A DNA stretch of 64,000 bases from Letharia columbiana (GCF_014066305.1 NW_023501063.1:620928-684927), one strand, 5' to 3'; numbered from the stretch's first letter, positions 34,683 to 48,500 are shown. The notes: generated by a model not told the origin, from the sequence alone. Numbers and translations: made by a program.

Positions 34683-35714
34683 TTAAATCCGCTCTTTGAC
34701 GGAGCTTCCAGCACTCACACAGTGTTTCGCGGAGTTCGAGATGACCAGTGAATGTTGCCTATGAGGACTGCGATTCCTGACACCATTGCGTTCGTTCTTT
34801 GGACTGAATAAGGCAGCGACGCTAGGAAGACAGGACACAATAACCGCAACGGCTGACTCGAGGTTCGTCCAAAGCGCGGTAGAGCCTTCAATTCGGCCCT
34901 TCGTGTCCGTCTCGACGGCGCGTAGAATGTCAAACGCAATTGTGACGAAGGCGCAGCAGAAGACACCAGCCAGGCCGAGTTTTACTGACGTGCGCATCTG
35001 GAGACTTTTGAGCATTGCTAGTGGTAATGCCATGACTATAACACACTTAGCATTGAAACGCTAACAATGTATTCTAGGGCCAGAGCACTTACTAGCCAGG
35101 TCTGAGAAGACGTTCACTGCGCAGCCATAGATGACGAAGACCTGCTGTCGATGTATCATTGAGGGGGTATCGCAACTCTCTTACTATTGTCAGTAACGCT
35201 GTTGGTATTGTGAGTGACGTAATAATAGGTAGCACGTACCAATATGTCCTAGGGCTGATGGACTACCGCATTCAGTGAGGGAGCTGGCAACCAAAATCCA
35301 AAAGGTAAGGAAGACTATTCCAAGAACAATCCACCATGCTTGAACAAACCTCTCAGAAACCTGGAAGATACGGTGGTAGAGCAGTAAAAAGGACATCTTG
35401 ACGGCATAGAGGCAACACCACGAGACTAGAATACCAGCAACGTCAAGACGGACGAAAAGCAAGTGTTCTGCTTCGTAGCGGCCATCGTCTCCTGCTTCAA
35501 AACTTGCGATTTGATATATAATTGAGGCCCCCCCAGAAACAATCGAGATTTGCGCGACCAGGAGCAAAAGTCCTAGCAGATGCGCTGCATCGTCCCAGGA
35601 GAGGCTTCTGATAATCTTGCACCGGACCCAGAACCGGCCTGCCGTAAGCACAATGGCAAGACCGGTGAAACCCCACGAGACTGCCGTTAGAACACTGAAG
35701 GAGATTGCTGACAT
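34683..35714 (-). CDS. Fungal rhodopsin-domain (PTH11-like) membrane protein
   Basis: Three exons (35714-35240, 35179-35093, 35035-34683) joined by introns of 60 and 57 nt give 304 residues. The first intron has donor GTACGT, branch TACTGAC and needs an AAG acceptor to stay in frame. The second has donor GTAAGT and acceptor TATAG. The start is the ATG at 35714 because it places the family opening (MSAISFSVLTAVSWGFTGLA) at the N-terminus. Visible hallmarks are the SLSWDD motif after helix 1, helices around LLGLLLLVAQISIV and LVSWCCLYAVKMSFLLLYHR, a Cys pair bridging the splice site (ECGSPSALGH then ESCDTPS) and LPLAMLKSLQM ... LWTNLESAVAVIVSCLP near the end. About seven helices are expected. 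Some members act as surface receptors, but the role here is unknown. It lacks a CFEM domain. Confidence 0.82.
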
Positions 35715-36811
35715 TCTGATAGAGTAACCACAAGTCCTTGGAAGCCGTGAGCTGGATCGAGACACAACAATCCCAAAGCTGCAAGAGGAACTCTGAAGAA
35801 ACACAGATACTCCCGCGCTTGGGGTATTTCAGCAACGAAGTGAAGCAGAAACCAGGTCTTGGACTCTAAGATAAAGCTTGACTCCATTTAAGAGGCTCGC
35901 TGCCATAGTAGATTGCAGGGTCACAGCCAAAGTAGTGGGAGAGGCTCAGCCGCGGCTCAGCGCACGTTGTGTCAGCGCTGGGATTGTCGTTAAGATAGCG
36001 ATCTGACAAGGGCATGTTGGACGTGGTCGCCTAGTCTCAGCAAATAGCATTTGAGCATGAGCTCAGCCGCAGACTGTGGAGTTGAGACTTCTGCAAGATG
36101 AATAAGCGGTGTACACAAGGCCGGGAATTCTCCGAGGGTTAACATACTGACTATATCGTGAACGGCGTCTCTGGAAGCACGACCTAAGAAATAGTGTACT
36201 CAGAGGACCTCACAATATGAGACGACGCGAAGTGTGATATTCTTCTTTCCTTCGACGGCGCAATGGCTGAGTGGAAGAAGTTCTGAGGTGAAATCCTTGT
36301 CGGCAGAAGCTAGGTAGTAGGCTAAGCCTAGCTCTGTTAGAGGTGATGTTGATGTTAGGGCTGAGGCTCGTAAGCGCTAGGACGAGAGGAATCAACAGGA
36401 GCAACCTAAGGTATTAATTATTGAGCGCCACAAAAGGTACGTCTCGGTGTGCAGCTGATGAAAAGACCCTCCTATAACTATAATCTGATAGTGACCACAC
36501 CTTTCCAGGATCTGCGTGAGACCTTGATTCTGAGAGACTGTTCGAAGCTTCCATTTCCTTTAGGATATCTTCGGGACGCAAGACCCCAGCATAACGCAGA
36601 CCTCTTCACGGTAAGATATTCTAGTGCTAGGGCCAAATGGTTGTCCACAAAGGTCTCAACCTATTATCGCGTGGCGTTCCTCTACTTTTCTATGTAATTT
36701 TGCTCTAAATTCTAGACTTGAGGTTTATATAGATCCTCGAATTAAAGAAAAAGTAACATCATCGACTTGCACTTATAAACTCTTTAGAGTAAATTAATAC
36801 ATTTTCGAGTA
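35715..36811. other. Right margin of the gene island
   Basis: The first ~200 bp hold the promoter of the rhodopsin-domain gene. A minus-strand frame continues upstream of its ATG but lacks family similarity. The remaining short frames (36210-36697) have no recognisable product. Composition shifts to RIP-type AT-rich sequence at about 36700. Confidence 0.4.
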
Positions 36812-37714
36812 AATTATCAAATTATACTTCGAAAGTATAAATTCTTATCGAATTATATCTCTAATTATCGAATTATATCTCTATATTAAATTATACTTAA
36901 ATATAAGATATAATTTCGTAATTTATTATTACTTAGAGTATAATTTAGTAAGTTATTAAAGTAGCCTCGAATTATAAAGAAGATAATTCGCGATCTAGTC
37001 TATCTAATTATAGAAGTAAAAGATTTTCTCTAATTATATAATATATTTAATAAGAATTCTATTAATTTAAAAATATTAGATAAAAGTCGAGTAAAGATAA
37101 TTTCGACTACTCGAAGACTAAATTATATTTTATACTTTAAGATTTACGAGATTTATATTAGTAGCGACTTTTATAAAAGCTCTATAAAGATTCTATAAAG
37201 GCTTTATAAAGATAAATATTTAGATTTAAATAAGAGTATTCTAGCTATTAAGCGTAAATATTCTTAGAATTATAAATTATTAATAATAGTATCTACGCTT
37301 AATAGCTAGAATACTCTTATTTAAATCTAAATATTTATCTTTATAGAGCTATCGTAAAGCCTTTATAGAGTCTTCATAAGAATCGCTATTAATAGTTTAC
37401 TTTCTCGAAGATACTTTTAAGACTCTCTTAAATACTTAGATTATTCTATACTTTATACTATAAATATCTCTATTTAAGCCTTCGTAAAGATCTTAAAAAA
37501 ATAATTTCTAATAGATATCTAGCTATATCTATAAGTAGATTACTTAAATAAATTACTATAGTAAATATAAATTCTTATTAAATTATACTTTAAGTAATAA
37601 TAAATTATCGAATTATATTTTATATTTAGATAAAATTTAATATAGAGATATAATTTAATAATTAGAAATATAATTTAATAAGAATTTATACTTTCGAGAT
37701 ATAAATTAGTAATT
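36812..37714. repeat. Repeat B, full RIP-degraded copy
   Basis: Inverted ends (AAATTATCAAATTATACTTC at the left, complement ending ATAAATTAGTAATT at the right) and a central palindrome at about 37180-37400 around GAGTATTCTAGCTATTAAGCG match the copy at 3777-4680. The left inner half aligns with the unmutated copy at 30036, with changes almost entirely C-to-T and G-to-A. Confidence 0.82.
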
Positions 37715-40160
37715 CGTCTCGAAATATCTTAGTTACGTAAACGTCTTAAGCTTAACTCTTATAGTATTAAGATATAAAAAGCCTTAGAATTACGTAAGAC
37801 GGAGACGAAAACGCTATAAGAAACTATCTTCTACTATTTTAAGAAATTTTAGCTAATAAGCGTAGTAAATAATTAATTTATTATTATTAACTTATAGCTA
37901 CTTCTAGATCGCTAGCGAAGATAACATTTTTAGCTTTTAGCTAATCGTATCGATTTATATAGATCTCTAAAAATTTAGATCGTAATAAACTATTTTATTT
38001 ACTAACGCCTTACGTATAAAATATCTTAGTATTCTCTATTAAAAAAATCTATTATTTTATTTAGATAATATTACTTCTAAATACTCTATTTAATAAATAA
38101 TATAAATATATATCGCTATTTCATATAGCTTATAATTAAATATATCTCGAGATATCTATTAAAATAATTTTCTTCTATTTTAATAAGATATTTTAATTAT
38201 ATTAATAATTAAGTTTAGATCTATAAATTAAATTTATAGAAAGTAATTTATTTTTAAATCTAATTTCGAGATTAAATTCGATTCTCGAACTTCGAAGAGT
38301 AAAGATATTTTAATTTAAGATTTATTTAGAACTATAAGATCGAATTTTAAAAATTCTTAATTATTAGAAAGCGTAGAATAAGTTCTATAGTTTAAAAAAA
38401 TAATAGTAAAATTTTAATAGAAAAAAAATAAGTAATATTAATAAAAGATATTTAAAAATTTAATTAACTCTAAATATATTTAAATTTAATTAATAAGAAG
38501 TTAATTTTAATATCTATTATAGCCTTTTTATTTTAATTTCTAATATTATTATTTTTATATTTTTATAATTTTTTATTAACTTTACGATTTTTACGATTTT
38601 ACGATTTTTTAATAAGAGAGATTAATAAATTCGAATCGAGAACGAAGCGAAATAGTTTCGAGTTTTATTAAAGTTATTATCTCTCGACTATCTAAGCTTC
38701 TATAAAAGAGTATTCTTATTAAAGTACGAAGAATAATATTAAAAATTCTATATATACGCTAAATCTCTTAATATACTTAATAAATATTCTAAATATTTTA
38801 AATATTCTTAATATTATTACTTTTTACTTAATAGCGACGTTAATACTATATATATAAGATATATATATATAAAGTATATACGCGTTATAGCGACGTTATA
38901 GTTATATATAAAGAGTATATTTATTAAATTACGACGTTAATACTAAACGTACTAGTCTATAAGAAAAGAAGAAGAATTTTAAGACTTTATATTATATATA
39001 AAGTTTTTAATATAGCTATAAGAAGTAATTCTCTCTATATTCTCTATATTAAAATATTTATAAATAAAGCTTAAGCTATTAATTATAATAACGATATTAG
39101 ACTTTAAATACTTACTTTAATCGAAGCTAATATTATAGTTAAAATTATTACTACTATTATTTAAAATCGATATATAATAAATAAATCTACGAAATCTTTC
39201 TAATAAGAAATTCGAGTAAAAGTTTACTATTAAGACTAGAAAAGTTATTATTAAGAAGAAGAAGAAGAAAATTAATTGATATCGCTATTAGAAAAAGATA
39301 TATACGCTTATATATCTTATACTTCTTCTTCTTACTAGATATAGATTCTTATTTTAAAGCTTTTAAAATTCGCTTAGAAGTATAAATAAGAGCGACTTAA
39401 TATAATAGTTATAGAAGATAAGACCTCGATCTATATATTAAAGTATTAGAAAGTAGTTTATATATTAATAAATATTATTCGAATACTTTAATACGATAAC
39501 TCTTTAAATCTTAATATAATCGAGTCTTATTAGTTATAAATAAAGCGTTAAACTATTTAAAAAGATATATTAAAAACTCATAAAGATATCGAGAAACAAT
39601 AACTATATTACTAAAATTATAAGCTTATATAGAAGAGAATTTAGAAGTAAATAGAGCGAATATCGAGATATATTATAAAGATTATTTATCTTAAAAGCGA
39701 TAATAAGTATAGAAAAGATTATAAGAAAGATAATATATAATTTTATAACTTTACGAAGCGAGTAAATAAGTATATATATAGCTATATAAAGTATTATTAC
39801 TAGAAAAATAAAGCTATTTAAGAAAAAGATTAGATTTATTAAAATATTAAGTATATTAAGAGATTTAACGTATATATAAAACTTTTAATATTACTCTTCG
39901 TAAATAAGTTTTTAATAAATAATATTTAAATTTCTTACGCTTTAATAATTATAAGATTAAATTTAAAAATTCTTTTCTTATATAAAAGCTTATATTTTAT
40001 TCTATAATTAAAAAAAATTCTAAAAATTTAATAGAAAATAAAAAATTTATCGACTTTATTTATATTATATTCGAGTATAATATAATATTACTTAATATAA
40101 AATATTTTATAAAATATATTATATCTTTTCGACTATTAGATATAAGAAAGTATACTTATT
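37715..40160. other. RIP-degraded sequence, partial repeat A pieces
   Basis: No open frames. Fragments of repeat A are visible near 38214-38440 (AGATCTATAAATTAAATTTAT ... TTTTAATAGAAAAA) and 39900-40070. The segment 39050-39750 keeps longer runs without stops on the plus strand but no recognised protein motif, and may be a degraded transposase or other gene. Confidence 0.45.
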
Positions 40161-40164
40161 TATA

Positions 40165-42392
40165 TTAATATATATAAAAGAATAAGATAGAGTTAAATTA
40201 GAAAATCTTAAATTTATATATATAATTAATTATAAATTCGAGATTATTACGTCTTTTAACTAGATCGACTAAGTTATTATAAATAAATAAATTAGCGTTT
40301 ATAATTATTAAAATCTCGCTCTTTCGCGTCTCTCTTATTAAAAAAATAAACGTATATTATTAATATATAGAATAACTTTTTTATTTTCTATTAAAATTTT
40401 AAGATTTTTTTTTTAAATTTTATAGCGTCGTTTATACTTTTCGAATTTTTAGAAATTTTAAAATTAAGTAACTAAGTCTTATAATTATTAAAGCGTAAGA
40501 AATTTAAATATCGCTTATTAAAGATTCGCTTAATAGTTAAATAGTCTTAATTAGATATATATTATTTAATTTTAAAATAACTTTTTTTATTTTCTATTAA
40601 AATTTTAAGATTTTTTTTAAACTATAGAATAAAATATAGGCTTTTAGAAAAAAAAAAGAATTATTAAATTTAATTTTATAATTATTAAATTATAAGCGCT
40701 TATCTACTTACTCGATAGCTTTAATTAAAAAAAAATTATAAATTTAATTTATAGATCTTTACTCGTATTATATAAAAACTTATAAAATCTCTTTAATAAA
40801 GAATAAGTTAAAAATATTATAAGAGTTATTAAAAGTAATAATATTAGATAAATAGCTCTAGTTATAAATAAGAGAATTATTAATTTTTAATTAATATATA
40901 TAAAAGAATAAGATAGAGTTAAGTTTAAAAATCTTAAATTTATATATATAGCTAATTATAAATTTAATAGATTATAGATCTACGCTTTTTAATTAAATCG
41001 ACTAAGTTATTATAATTTATAAATAAACGAGTAAAGATCTATAAATTAAATTTATAATTTTTTTTTAATTAGAGCTATCGAGTAAATATATAAGTAATCT
41101 TTAATAAGCGAACTTTAATAAGCGGGCTATTCGACTATCGAGCGAATTTAATAAACGATATTTAAATTTCTTACGCTTTAATAATTATATAACTAAATTT
41201 AAAATTTCTTTTTTTTATCTAAAAGCTTATATTTCGTTCTATAATTTAAAAAAAAAAAAAATTTTAATAGAAAATAAAAAAGTTATTCTATATATTAATA
41301 ATATATATCTATTTTTTTAATAAAGAAGACGCGGAGAGAGCGAGATTTTAATAGTTATAAATATTAATTTATTTATTTATAATAATTTAATCGATCTAAT
41401 TAAAAGAGAAGTAAACTTAAATTTATAATTAATTATATATATAAATTTAAGATTTTTAAGTTTAACTTTATCTTATTTTATTATTAATATATATAATAGA
41501 ATAAGATAAAGTTAAGTTTAAAAATCTTAAATTTATATATATAATTAATTATTAATTTATTAGATCTACGCTTTTTAATTAAATTAACTAAGTTATCGCG
41601 AGTAAATAAATTAATATTCGTAATTATTAAAATCTTCTTCTCTTATATCTCTCTTATTAAAAATAGATATATCGTTATTAATATATAGAATAACTTTTAT
41701 TTTTTATTTTCTATTAAATTTTAAAGATTTTTTTTCTAAATTATAGAATAAAATATAAGCTTTTAGATTAAAAAAGAATATTTAAATTTAGTCTTATAGT
41801 TATTATAGCGTAAGAAATTTAAATATTACTTATTAAAGTTCGCTTATTAAAGTTCGCTTATTAAATTTACTCGATAGCTCTAATTTAAAAAAAAATTATA
41901 AATTTAATTTATAAATCTTTACTCGTATATACTAATAAATTAATATTCGTAACTATTAAAAAATAATAAGTATATATTATTAATATATAGAATAACTTTT
42001 TTATTTTCTATTAAATTTTTAAGATTTTTTTTTAAATTATAAAACGAAATCTAGGTTTTTAAATAAGAAAGAAATTTCTAAATTTAGTCTTATAGTTATT
42101 AAAGCGTAAGAAATTTAAATATCGCTTATTAAAGTTCGCTCGATAGTCGAATAACTTTAATTAGATAGATATTATTTAATTTTAAAATAACTTTTTTATT
42201 TTCTATTAAAATTTTAAATTATAGAACGAAATATAAGCTTTTAAATAAAATAATAATTACTAAATTTAGTCTTATAGATATTTAAAGATAACGAATTTAA
42301 ATATTCTCTATTAAAAGTTCGCTTATTAAATTTACTCGATAGCTTTAATTAGAAAAAATAATTATAAATTTTATTTATAAATCTTTACTCGT
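40165..42392. repeat. Cluster of repeat A copies in both orientations
   Basis: Copies run minus (about 40165-40765), minus fragment (40888-41020), plus (41028-41480), minus (41490-41926) and minus with an internal duplication (about 41938-42392). Diagnostic segments are ACGAGTAAAGATCTATAAAT at one end and AGAATAAGATAAAGTTAAG at the other. All are strongly RIP-altered. No coding capacity. Confidence 0.78.
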
Positions 42393-42985
42393 AATATATA
42401 ATTAGATAATAGTTATTACTTAAAAGAATATTCGTAAAGAAATTTTAATATTAAATTCTTTCTTACGTAATTTAAATTATTTAATATCTTATCGCGAGAT
42501 ATTTTTATTAATTTTTTAGACTATTTAACTTTTATCTAAAGTTTAATAAACGCGTTATTTTAATAATTTTTAATAGTAAGACTATAGAATATCGCTCTCT
42601 TAAGCTTCTATATTAAGTCTCTTAAAGTCTCTTCGATAATTATATATTTTTAAAATATACTTATATATTTTTAATTTAATTTTTAAATAGAGATAATATA
42701 TTATATTAAGAGTACTAGTATATTTTATAATCGCTCGTAATACTTTTCTCGAGAATCTCTTTAAGAATCGTTAAATTATATAAAATATAGTAGTATTATT
42801 ATTAATTAATACTATTCGAAAGAGTATAATTAATAGAAATAAGTCTTTTTATTTACTTAGACGAAAAGCGTAAAATTTAAATCGTTATTACGTTAAGATT
42901 TCTAATTTTTATAAATTATCTATTTAGATATCGTCTTTTCTAAATTTAAATTATAGATTAATCTATAATTTAGATATTTTTAAAT
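42393..42985. other. RIP-degraded sequence, nothing recognised
   Basis: AT-rich, no frames, no repeat identified. Composition returns to normal at about 42985. Confidence 0.5.
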
Positions 42986-44141
42986 ATTTAACCCTTAGGG
43001 CTGAAATCTCAATTATCAAATTTTAGTCTTGGCGCTAAGCTTACATAATATTTTCATGTACGTATTGAATGATAATTGACTAACGAAAAGTCAAATGTCA
43101 TATTTTGAAAATATGTGGTTACCGAAGGGACCCTTAGCCATGAGCAAAGCTAACACAGTCCCACTGTGGCGCGTTTTCCGCACAAGCTGCGCTGACCCTG
43201 ATTATTTTCCAGTCCTATCTCGCCTGCGCATTTTTAGGGCCGGGAGTCCTAGAGACAATCAATAGTACGTGACGTGGACTTTCCTATTGGCTGTCAGCCC
43301 TCTTCGCAATAAAGGCCGATACTAAACATAGAAATGCACGCGCGACTCTCCCAGCTCTCCCAGCATTTCCCTGTCCTTGTTCCCGCCACTCAGAATAACG
43401 CATCTTTTCGCACCCATGTTGCCGCATCTCTGCTGACCCTCTTACGTTCTCCTTTTTCCAGCTGTCTTACCCTGCTGTCTAGATGATCTTAAGTTGACGG
43501 GAGAAAAGGGGACATGTCTATCGCTGCCATGGAGATATCTGTCATCTACCAGGGAAATTGCTATTAGAAGACGTACATGGCTTGGGTTACCACATGGCTT
43601 GGGTTACCACATCAATTGCCAAGTCAACTGCTATAGGTGGTGCAGCCACAGGAATTCGTGTATGAACCCTCCAAGATAGAACGGACTGCTTGGACTGTTG
43701 GGCCACCGGTCATTTTGTGGCGAGGACTTCAGTCGAGAGCCTGGAACTTCCTCTCAAGTAAAGGCGGGAGAAGTCGAGGGCAAGTATGTAAGGACTATTT
43801 AGGAGACTGGAAAAAGGGCTATGGTACATTCGCGTCGAGAAACTTTTGATGCACAATCATTAAGACTTTGTTTGCCGAGGAGAAATCGGTATTACGAAAC
43901 TAGGTAGAGTCAAAAAACCAAAGGGCCTAGCCTGCTTCTCCGCGGCACCCTTCATTACCGCATTCGAATGTGGTCAGCATGCTGAGCTCGATGTTTCGTC
44001 CATCATCTTCAGCGTAGGTCAAGGTAGTGCTAACCATTTTACGTGAGGAAAGGGCATGACTGGGGTCCTATCCAGCACCAATTGCAGTCCTCCATCGTCA
44101 TACCATCTCCTACAATGAAGTGAATTCGTTGTCAGACTAAA
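42986..44141. other. Island sequence left of the cupin gene
   Basis: Normal composition, no supported gene. A 17-bp unit (ATGGCTTGGGTTACCAC) is tandemly duplicated at 43577-43610. Short plus-strand frames at 43494-43849 have no recognisable product. Confidence 0.45.
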
Positions 44142-44916
44142 TCAATACTTGATATGACAACGGTCCAGGCATTCCATGGCACCGTTACTAAAAGACTTGG
44201 GAATGCTCTTCGCAAACTGCCTGATGTTCGTGTGATCAAGGAAATCCGGGAACCCCAAATCGGCATCGACAATATCCGGGTCCAGCGAAAAAAAGTTCTT
44301 CCCAACAGTGCTCAGGCCAGGATCCTCATTACTGAAGGCGGCGATAAATACTGCTGGCTCGCAGTTGTCATTGAACTCATAATGGATGCTTCCCTGAGGC
44401 AGTATAGCACCCTGGTATTGCGATAATGTTGTGCTCATCTGAGTCTGCAAGCCATTCTCAAGAAGAAATCCGGTCCTCACATTAGCGCCGGTGGCAAGGA
44501 TTAAGAATTCGGTTGCGCGCGGGTGGATATGAGGTTTATTCATGCCGCAAGGGTTCATGAATCCAGCTGAGGCTGCGACACCGAGATTTATAAGGGCGGG
44601 GAATGTTTTCCGGTTTGCGAGATCTCCTTGGCCACCGGCTCCCTTTGCCTCCTCCGGGATTTGGGTTGGCACTCGGATTGAAATCATACTTGAGCCAGGT
44701 GTCGGCTGGGCCTTGCGCTTGGAGGATGGTGAAACGATCCACACTGTCGGCGGCGAGTTCAAGTTGGTTGATGAGGTCCTGGGAAATTTCTGGGTTGGAA
44801 GGCGGTACAGCGGAAGAGAGCATCGATGAGGAGGTGTTTTGTCGTGGTGCAATGGGACTAGCTTTCGAGATGGCGGCGAAAGCAAGCGCGGCATTGAGGA
44901 GTTGCTTGTACATCAT
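44142..44916 (-). pseudogene. Spherulin/germin-like cupin with frameshift
   Basis: The N-terminal frame begins at the ATG at 44916 with a signal peptide (MMYKQLLNAALAFAAISKAS) and runs through DSVDRFTILQAQGPADTWLKYDF to a Gly-rich NPNPGGGKG at about 44648. The protein then continues in another frame (QGDLANRKTFPALINLGVAAS) to the stop at 44142. The switch is at GGCAAAGGGAGCC; one extra base, for instance in the AAA, explains it. Both cupin motifs are intact: HIHPRATEFLILATG (HxH(x)4E(x)6G) and LPQGSIHYEFN (PxG(x)2H(x)3N), so the metal ligands remain. A C-terminal CLDRC pair is present. No intron fits. It is either a recent pseudogene or a sequence error. Confidence 0.82.
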
Positions 44917-45570
44917 GGCGCTTCTTTTGAAATGGAAGTGAGTTCCAAACCCGGTCGATCTAAGAATCGTTGAGGTCTTTGAAGGTGTTTTTGACAGATC
45001 ACTAATGGCAGAGTGTTTGCTCTTCGGGATCGATTTCTCTACAACGAAAGGCGGATCAAGAATTCGGAACGGAAATCGTGTGTTTTAACTTCAATCCGAA
45101 CGCAGGTCACTTATCCCGCCTTTCAGCTCTCACTCGAGGCAAGAGTACGAGCGATTTCGTATTTCGGGATGGATTTCCAGCTAAGCAGCCTTAGGGCTTA
45201 CACGGATCCCGAGTTGTGGTGAGACATCGAATGTGAGGTTACACCATCCTTTTAGGGATTATGTTGACAGCGAAAGGTCATCAAAAATTGTGAGGCTGGG
45301 CTGACATGATGGTTGCGTGCTGATTCTGCTGAAGCGGTGAGTCACTGATCTGCAACTTGACTCCGGACAGTAGGGATGTAATTTTACATGTAAGGCCATG
45401 TGCCTTACAGTAATTATAGTATTGTAAGGCAAAAACTGTGTAACAGCGTGTAAATCATGTAAAACACTTAGTAATCCTTATGTAAGCTTTCTGATTAATC
45501 AAATCCATGGTCTTAGCAATTCTCTGTGTAGAAATTTTGCTTATCTATCTACACCGAAGCCTATAGGCAT
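44917..45570. other. Upstream of the cupin gene; cluster of TGTAA motifs
   Basis: The first part is the likely promoter region. At 45376-45485, TGTAA or its complement TTACA recurs at least seven times, including the hairpin GTAAGGCCATGTGCCTTAC (45390-45408) and the palindrome TTACATGTAA (45384-45393). The 69-codon frame at 45013-45222 is unrecognised. RIP-type sequence begins at about 45590. Confidence 0.45.
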
Positions 45571-45572
45571 GC

Positions 45573-48500
45573 TAACTAGCGACGATAAGTTCGATATTAA
45601 GACGAGCGAGATATTAGAAGACATTCTATTACGTTATACACGTACCTTAGATATATCTTAATTATCTTATTTAATATATCTATATTAATATTATATTCTA
45701 TATTAATTCTAATACTATAATTAAGATTAATTTACTTATTTTATTTATATTAATGTAAATAAATTTAAAGAAACGCGCTAATAGAGGCTTTAATAAGAAA
45801 TTATAATTAGTTACTATTTATATTTCTAAATAAATCTATTAAATAGATAAATTAATTTTAAAGAGTTTAAATAAAGATAGCGAAACGATCTTAATAAATA
45901 GTAGTTAAGAAATAAAGAAGATATTAAATTATTTATATAACTAGCGAATCAAAAGAAATAGCTAATATTATTTTATATTTTTATATTTAAAATATATATT
46001 AATAGTATTACTTATAACTTTATATATTATAATATCTAAGAGTTTTAATAAAGTTTTAATTAGATAAGAAATAATCGAGTTATAATTAATTTAAAATATT
46101 ATTTTTTAAAACTTTTTATATATAACTTCTCTATAAGATAAGAAACTCTCTAAGCGAAGTAAATATACTTAAAAAACTACTATTTAAAGTATTTATAATC
46201 TTTTTAATACGTCTTAAATAATTAAGAAATAAGTATATTAAATTCTTATAAAGAAATAATCTTATTTTAGACTTTATAGTAAAAAATTTTTATTCTTAAT
46301 ATCGAATAATTTTAATACGTTTTTAAGAAATTTTATTATTCTCTAATATATCTAATATTCTTAATATCTATTCTTTTAAAGTATTTAAACTTCTCTTTAC
46401 TTTATTTTAAATCTTCTTTCCCCTTTTTTATAATAAAGTCTAATATTAAAAGAATAAATTAAATTAAGACTTTATTTAAGTAAATTAAATTTTAATAAAT
46501 ATTAATTCTATTAGATAATATAGTTAACAAGTTTAACTTAATAAAAATATTTTAAAATATTATTAATATTTTATAATTATAATATTAAATTAAATATTAA
46601 TTTAATAAATTTATAATTATATTAAATAAGATTTATTAGAAGCAAGATAATTTTTAAAAGATTATTATTTAATATTATATCGTTATAATAAAAAAGAATC
46701 TAATTATAAATAATTTATTTTAGATTTATAAAATAATTAAGAAGATAAATTAATTAGTTTAAGATTTTTAAAAAAATATAACTTCTTTATAGCGAAAAGT
46801 TAATAATCTTAATTTATAATCTATAAAAGATTTATAATTATTCTTAATTAAGAAGAAACATATATCTAGATAATTAAAAGAAAAATTAATTAAGATTTTA
46901 AATTTATCTCTATTTATTAATAATATTAACTTTATTTAAAATAACTAATTCTTTAAAATAAAATAGAAATTTAAGATTAATAGCGATTATTATCTTATTA
47001 AAAACTTTAAAATAATTTATATAATCTTATAACTCGATAATAAGATTATATAATATATAATATATAAAAAACTTTGAAACTTTATTAATTTATATTAATT
47101 TTTTATTAAAATTATAAATAAGTTAATTAATATTTATAAGAATTTAAATTAATATAATAATATATTATATAATATATATACTTTATAATAAAAAACTTAA
47201 TTCTTTATTAATTTCTATTTAGATTTTATTTAATTAGATATTATTCTTAATATTAAGAAAATCTTAAATATTAAAGAATTATCTTTTTAAGAAATTAAGA
47301 AAGAAATTAAAGAAGTTATAATAGATTATAAAAGATTTTACTATCTTAAAGATTATAAAAGAATATCTTTAAAAATTAAATAACTTATAATATATTAATT
47401 ATAAGAATTTTAAATTTATAAAGATTATTATTAAGTTAATTATAATATAAATATTAATAATAATATTCGCGATTAATATATATCTTATATTTATTATTAA
47501 ATTTAATTTAAATATAATTATTACGTCTTTAAATATTATAATTAATTTAAAATTAAGAAAATTAATATATTATAATTATAATAAAAAAGATTACTATTAA
47601 AAGAATTATATAATAACTATTTAAATTAAGATTAATAAAAAGATCTTTAAGAAAGTATAACTTTACGCGATAGAAATAAATAAAGAATTTAAAATTAATA
47701 ACGTCGATATTACGAGTAGCGATAATTCTTTTTTAAATTTCGAGAAATAAATAGTCTCTTTTAAAGTTATAATAAGAGATACTTATAAAGTATATTTAAT
47801 AGATACTCTTAATAACGTCTCTAATACGTTATTCTTTTTATATATAAATTACACTTTCTTTTTATAAAAGAGAATTTATTTATTTAAGAACTCTCTTATA
47901 AATAATAAATATATTAATACTTATATAGTTATAAATAAGTTCTTAATTCTTAATAATATATAAAGTCTTATATTTAAAATTACTTTTACTATTATAATTT
48001 AAATTATTAAAAGATTATAATAACTAGATTATAAAATAATTAATTATATATTATTTACTTTCTAATAATAATAATAAAAATTATTAAGAAGAAATATATT
48101 TAATATTAATTATATTATTAAAATATAATATAATAATTAAAAAATCTTAAATAAATAAATATAAGATAGTTCTTAATATATTATAAAATAAGATACTTTT
48201 TTTATTTCGATCGATATAATTATAATAATAATTAAATATTAATAATAAACGAACTCTCTCTTTTCTATTAACTTCGAAGCTTCGACTATTTATATTACTT
48301 ATCTCTTTATCTATTATATTAAAATAATAAAGCTCTTTCTTTATTTACTTATAATAATAAGATTAATTTAAATATTTTTTTATTAAATAAGAATAAGAAT
48401 AATAAGAAGTCTAAGTTTATTAATATCGCTAAGATTAATATAGCGACTTACTATTAACTAGCTCGTATAAAAAAGATAATAAACTATTTATATTAATAAT

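Noticed and set aside
42982..42996. AACCCTTAGGG resembling telomere repeat
   Set aside because: A single unit, not an array, and followed by unique sequence.
44142..44894. Minus-strand 250-codon frame starting at 44894 as a complete cupin protein
   Set aside because: Its first ~80 codons are an out-of-frame reading of the true N-terminal region, which has a signal peptide in the other frame. A frameshift is the better explanation.
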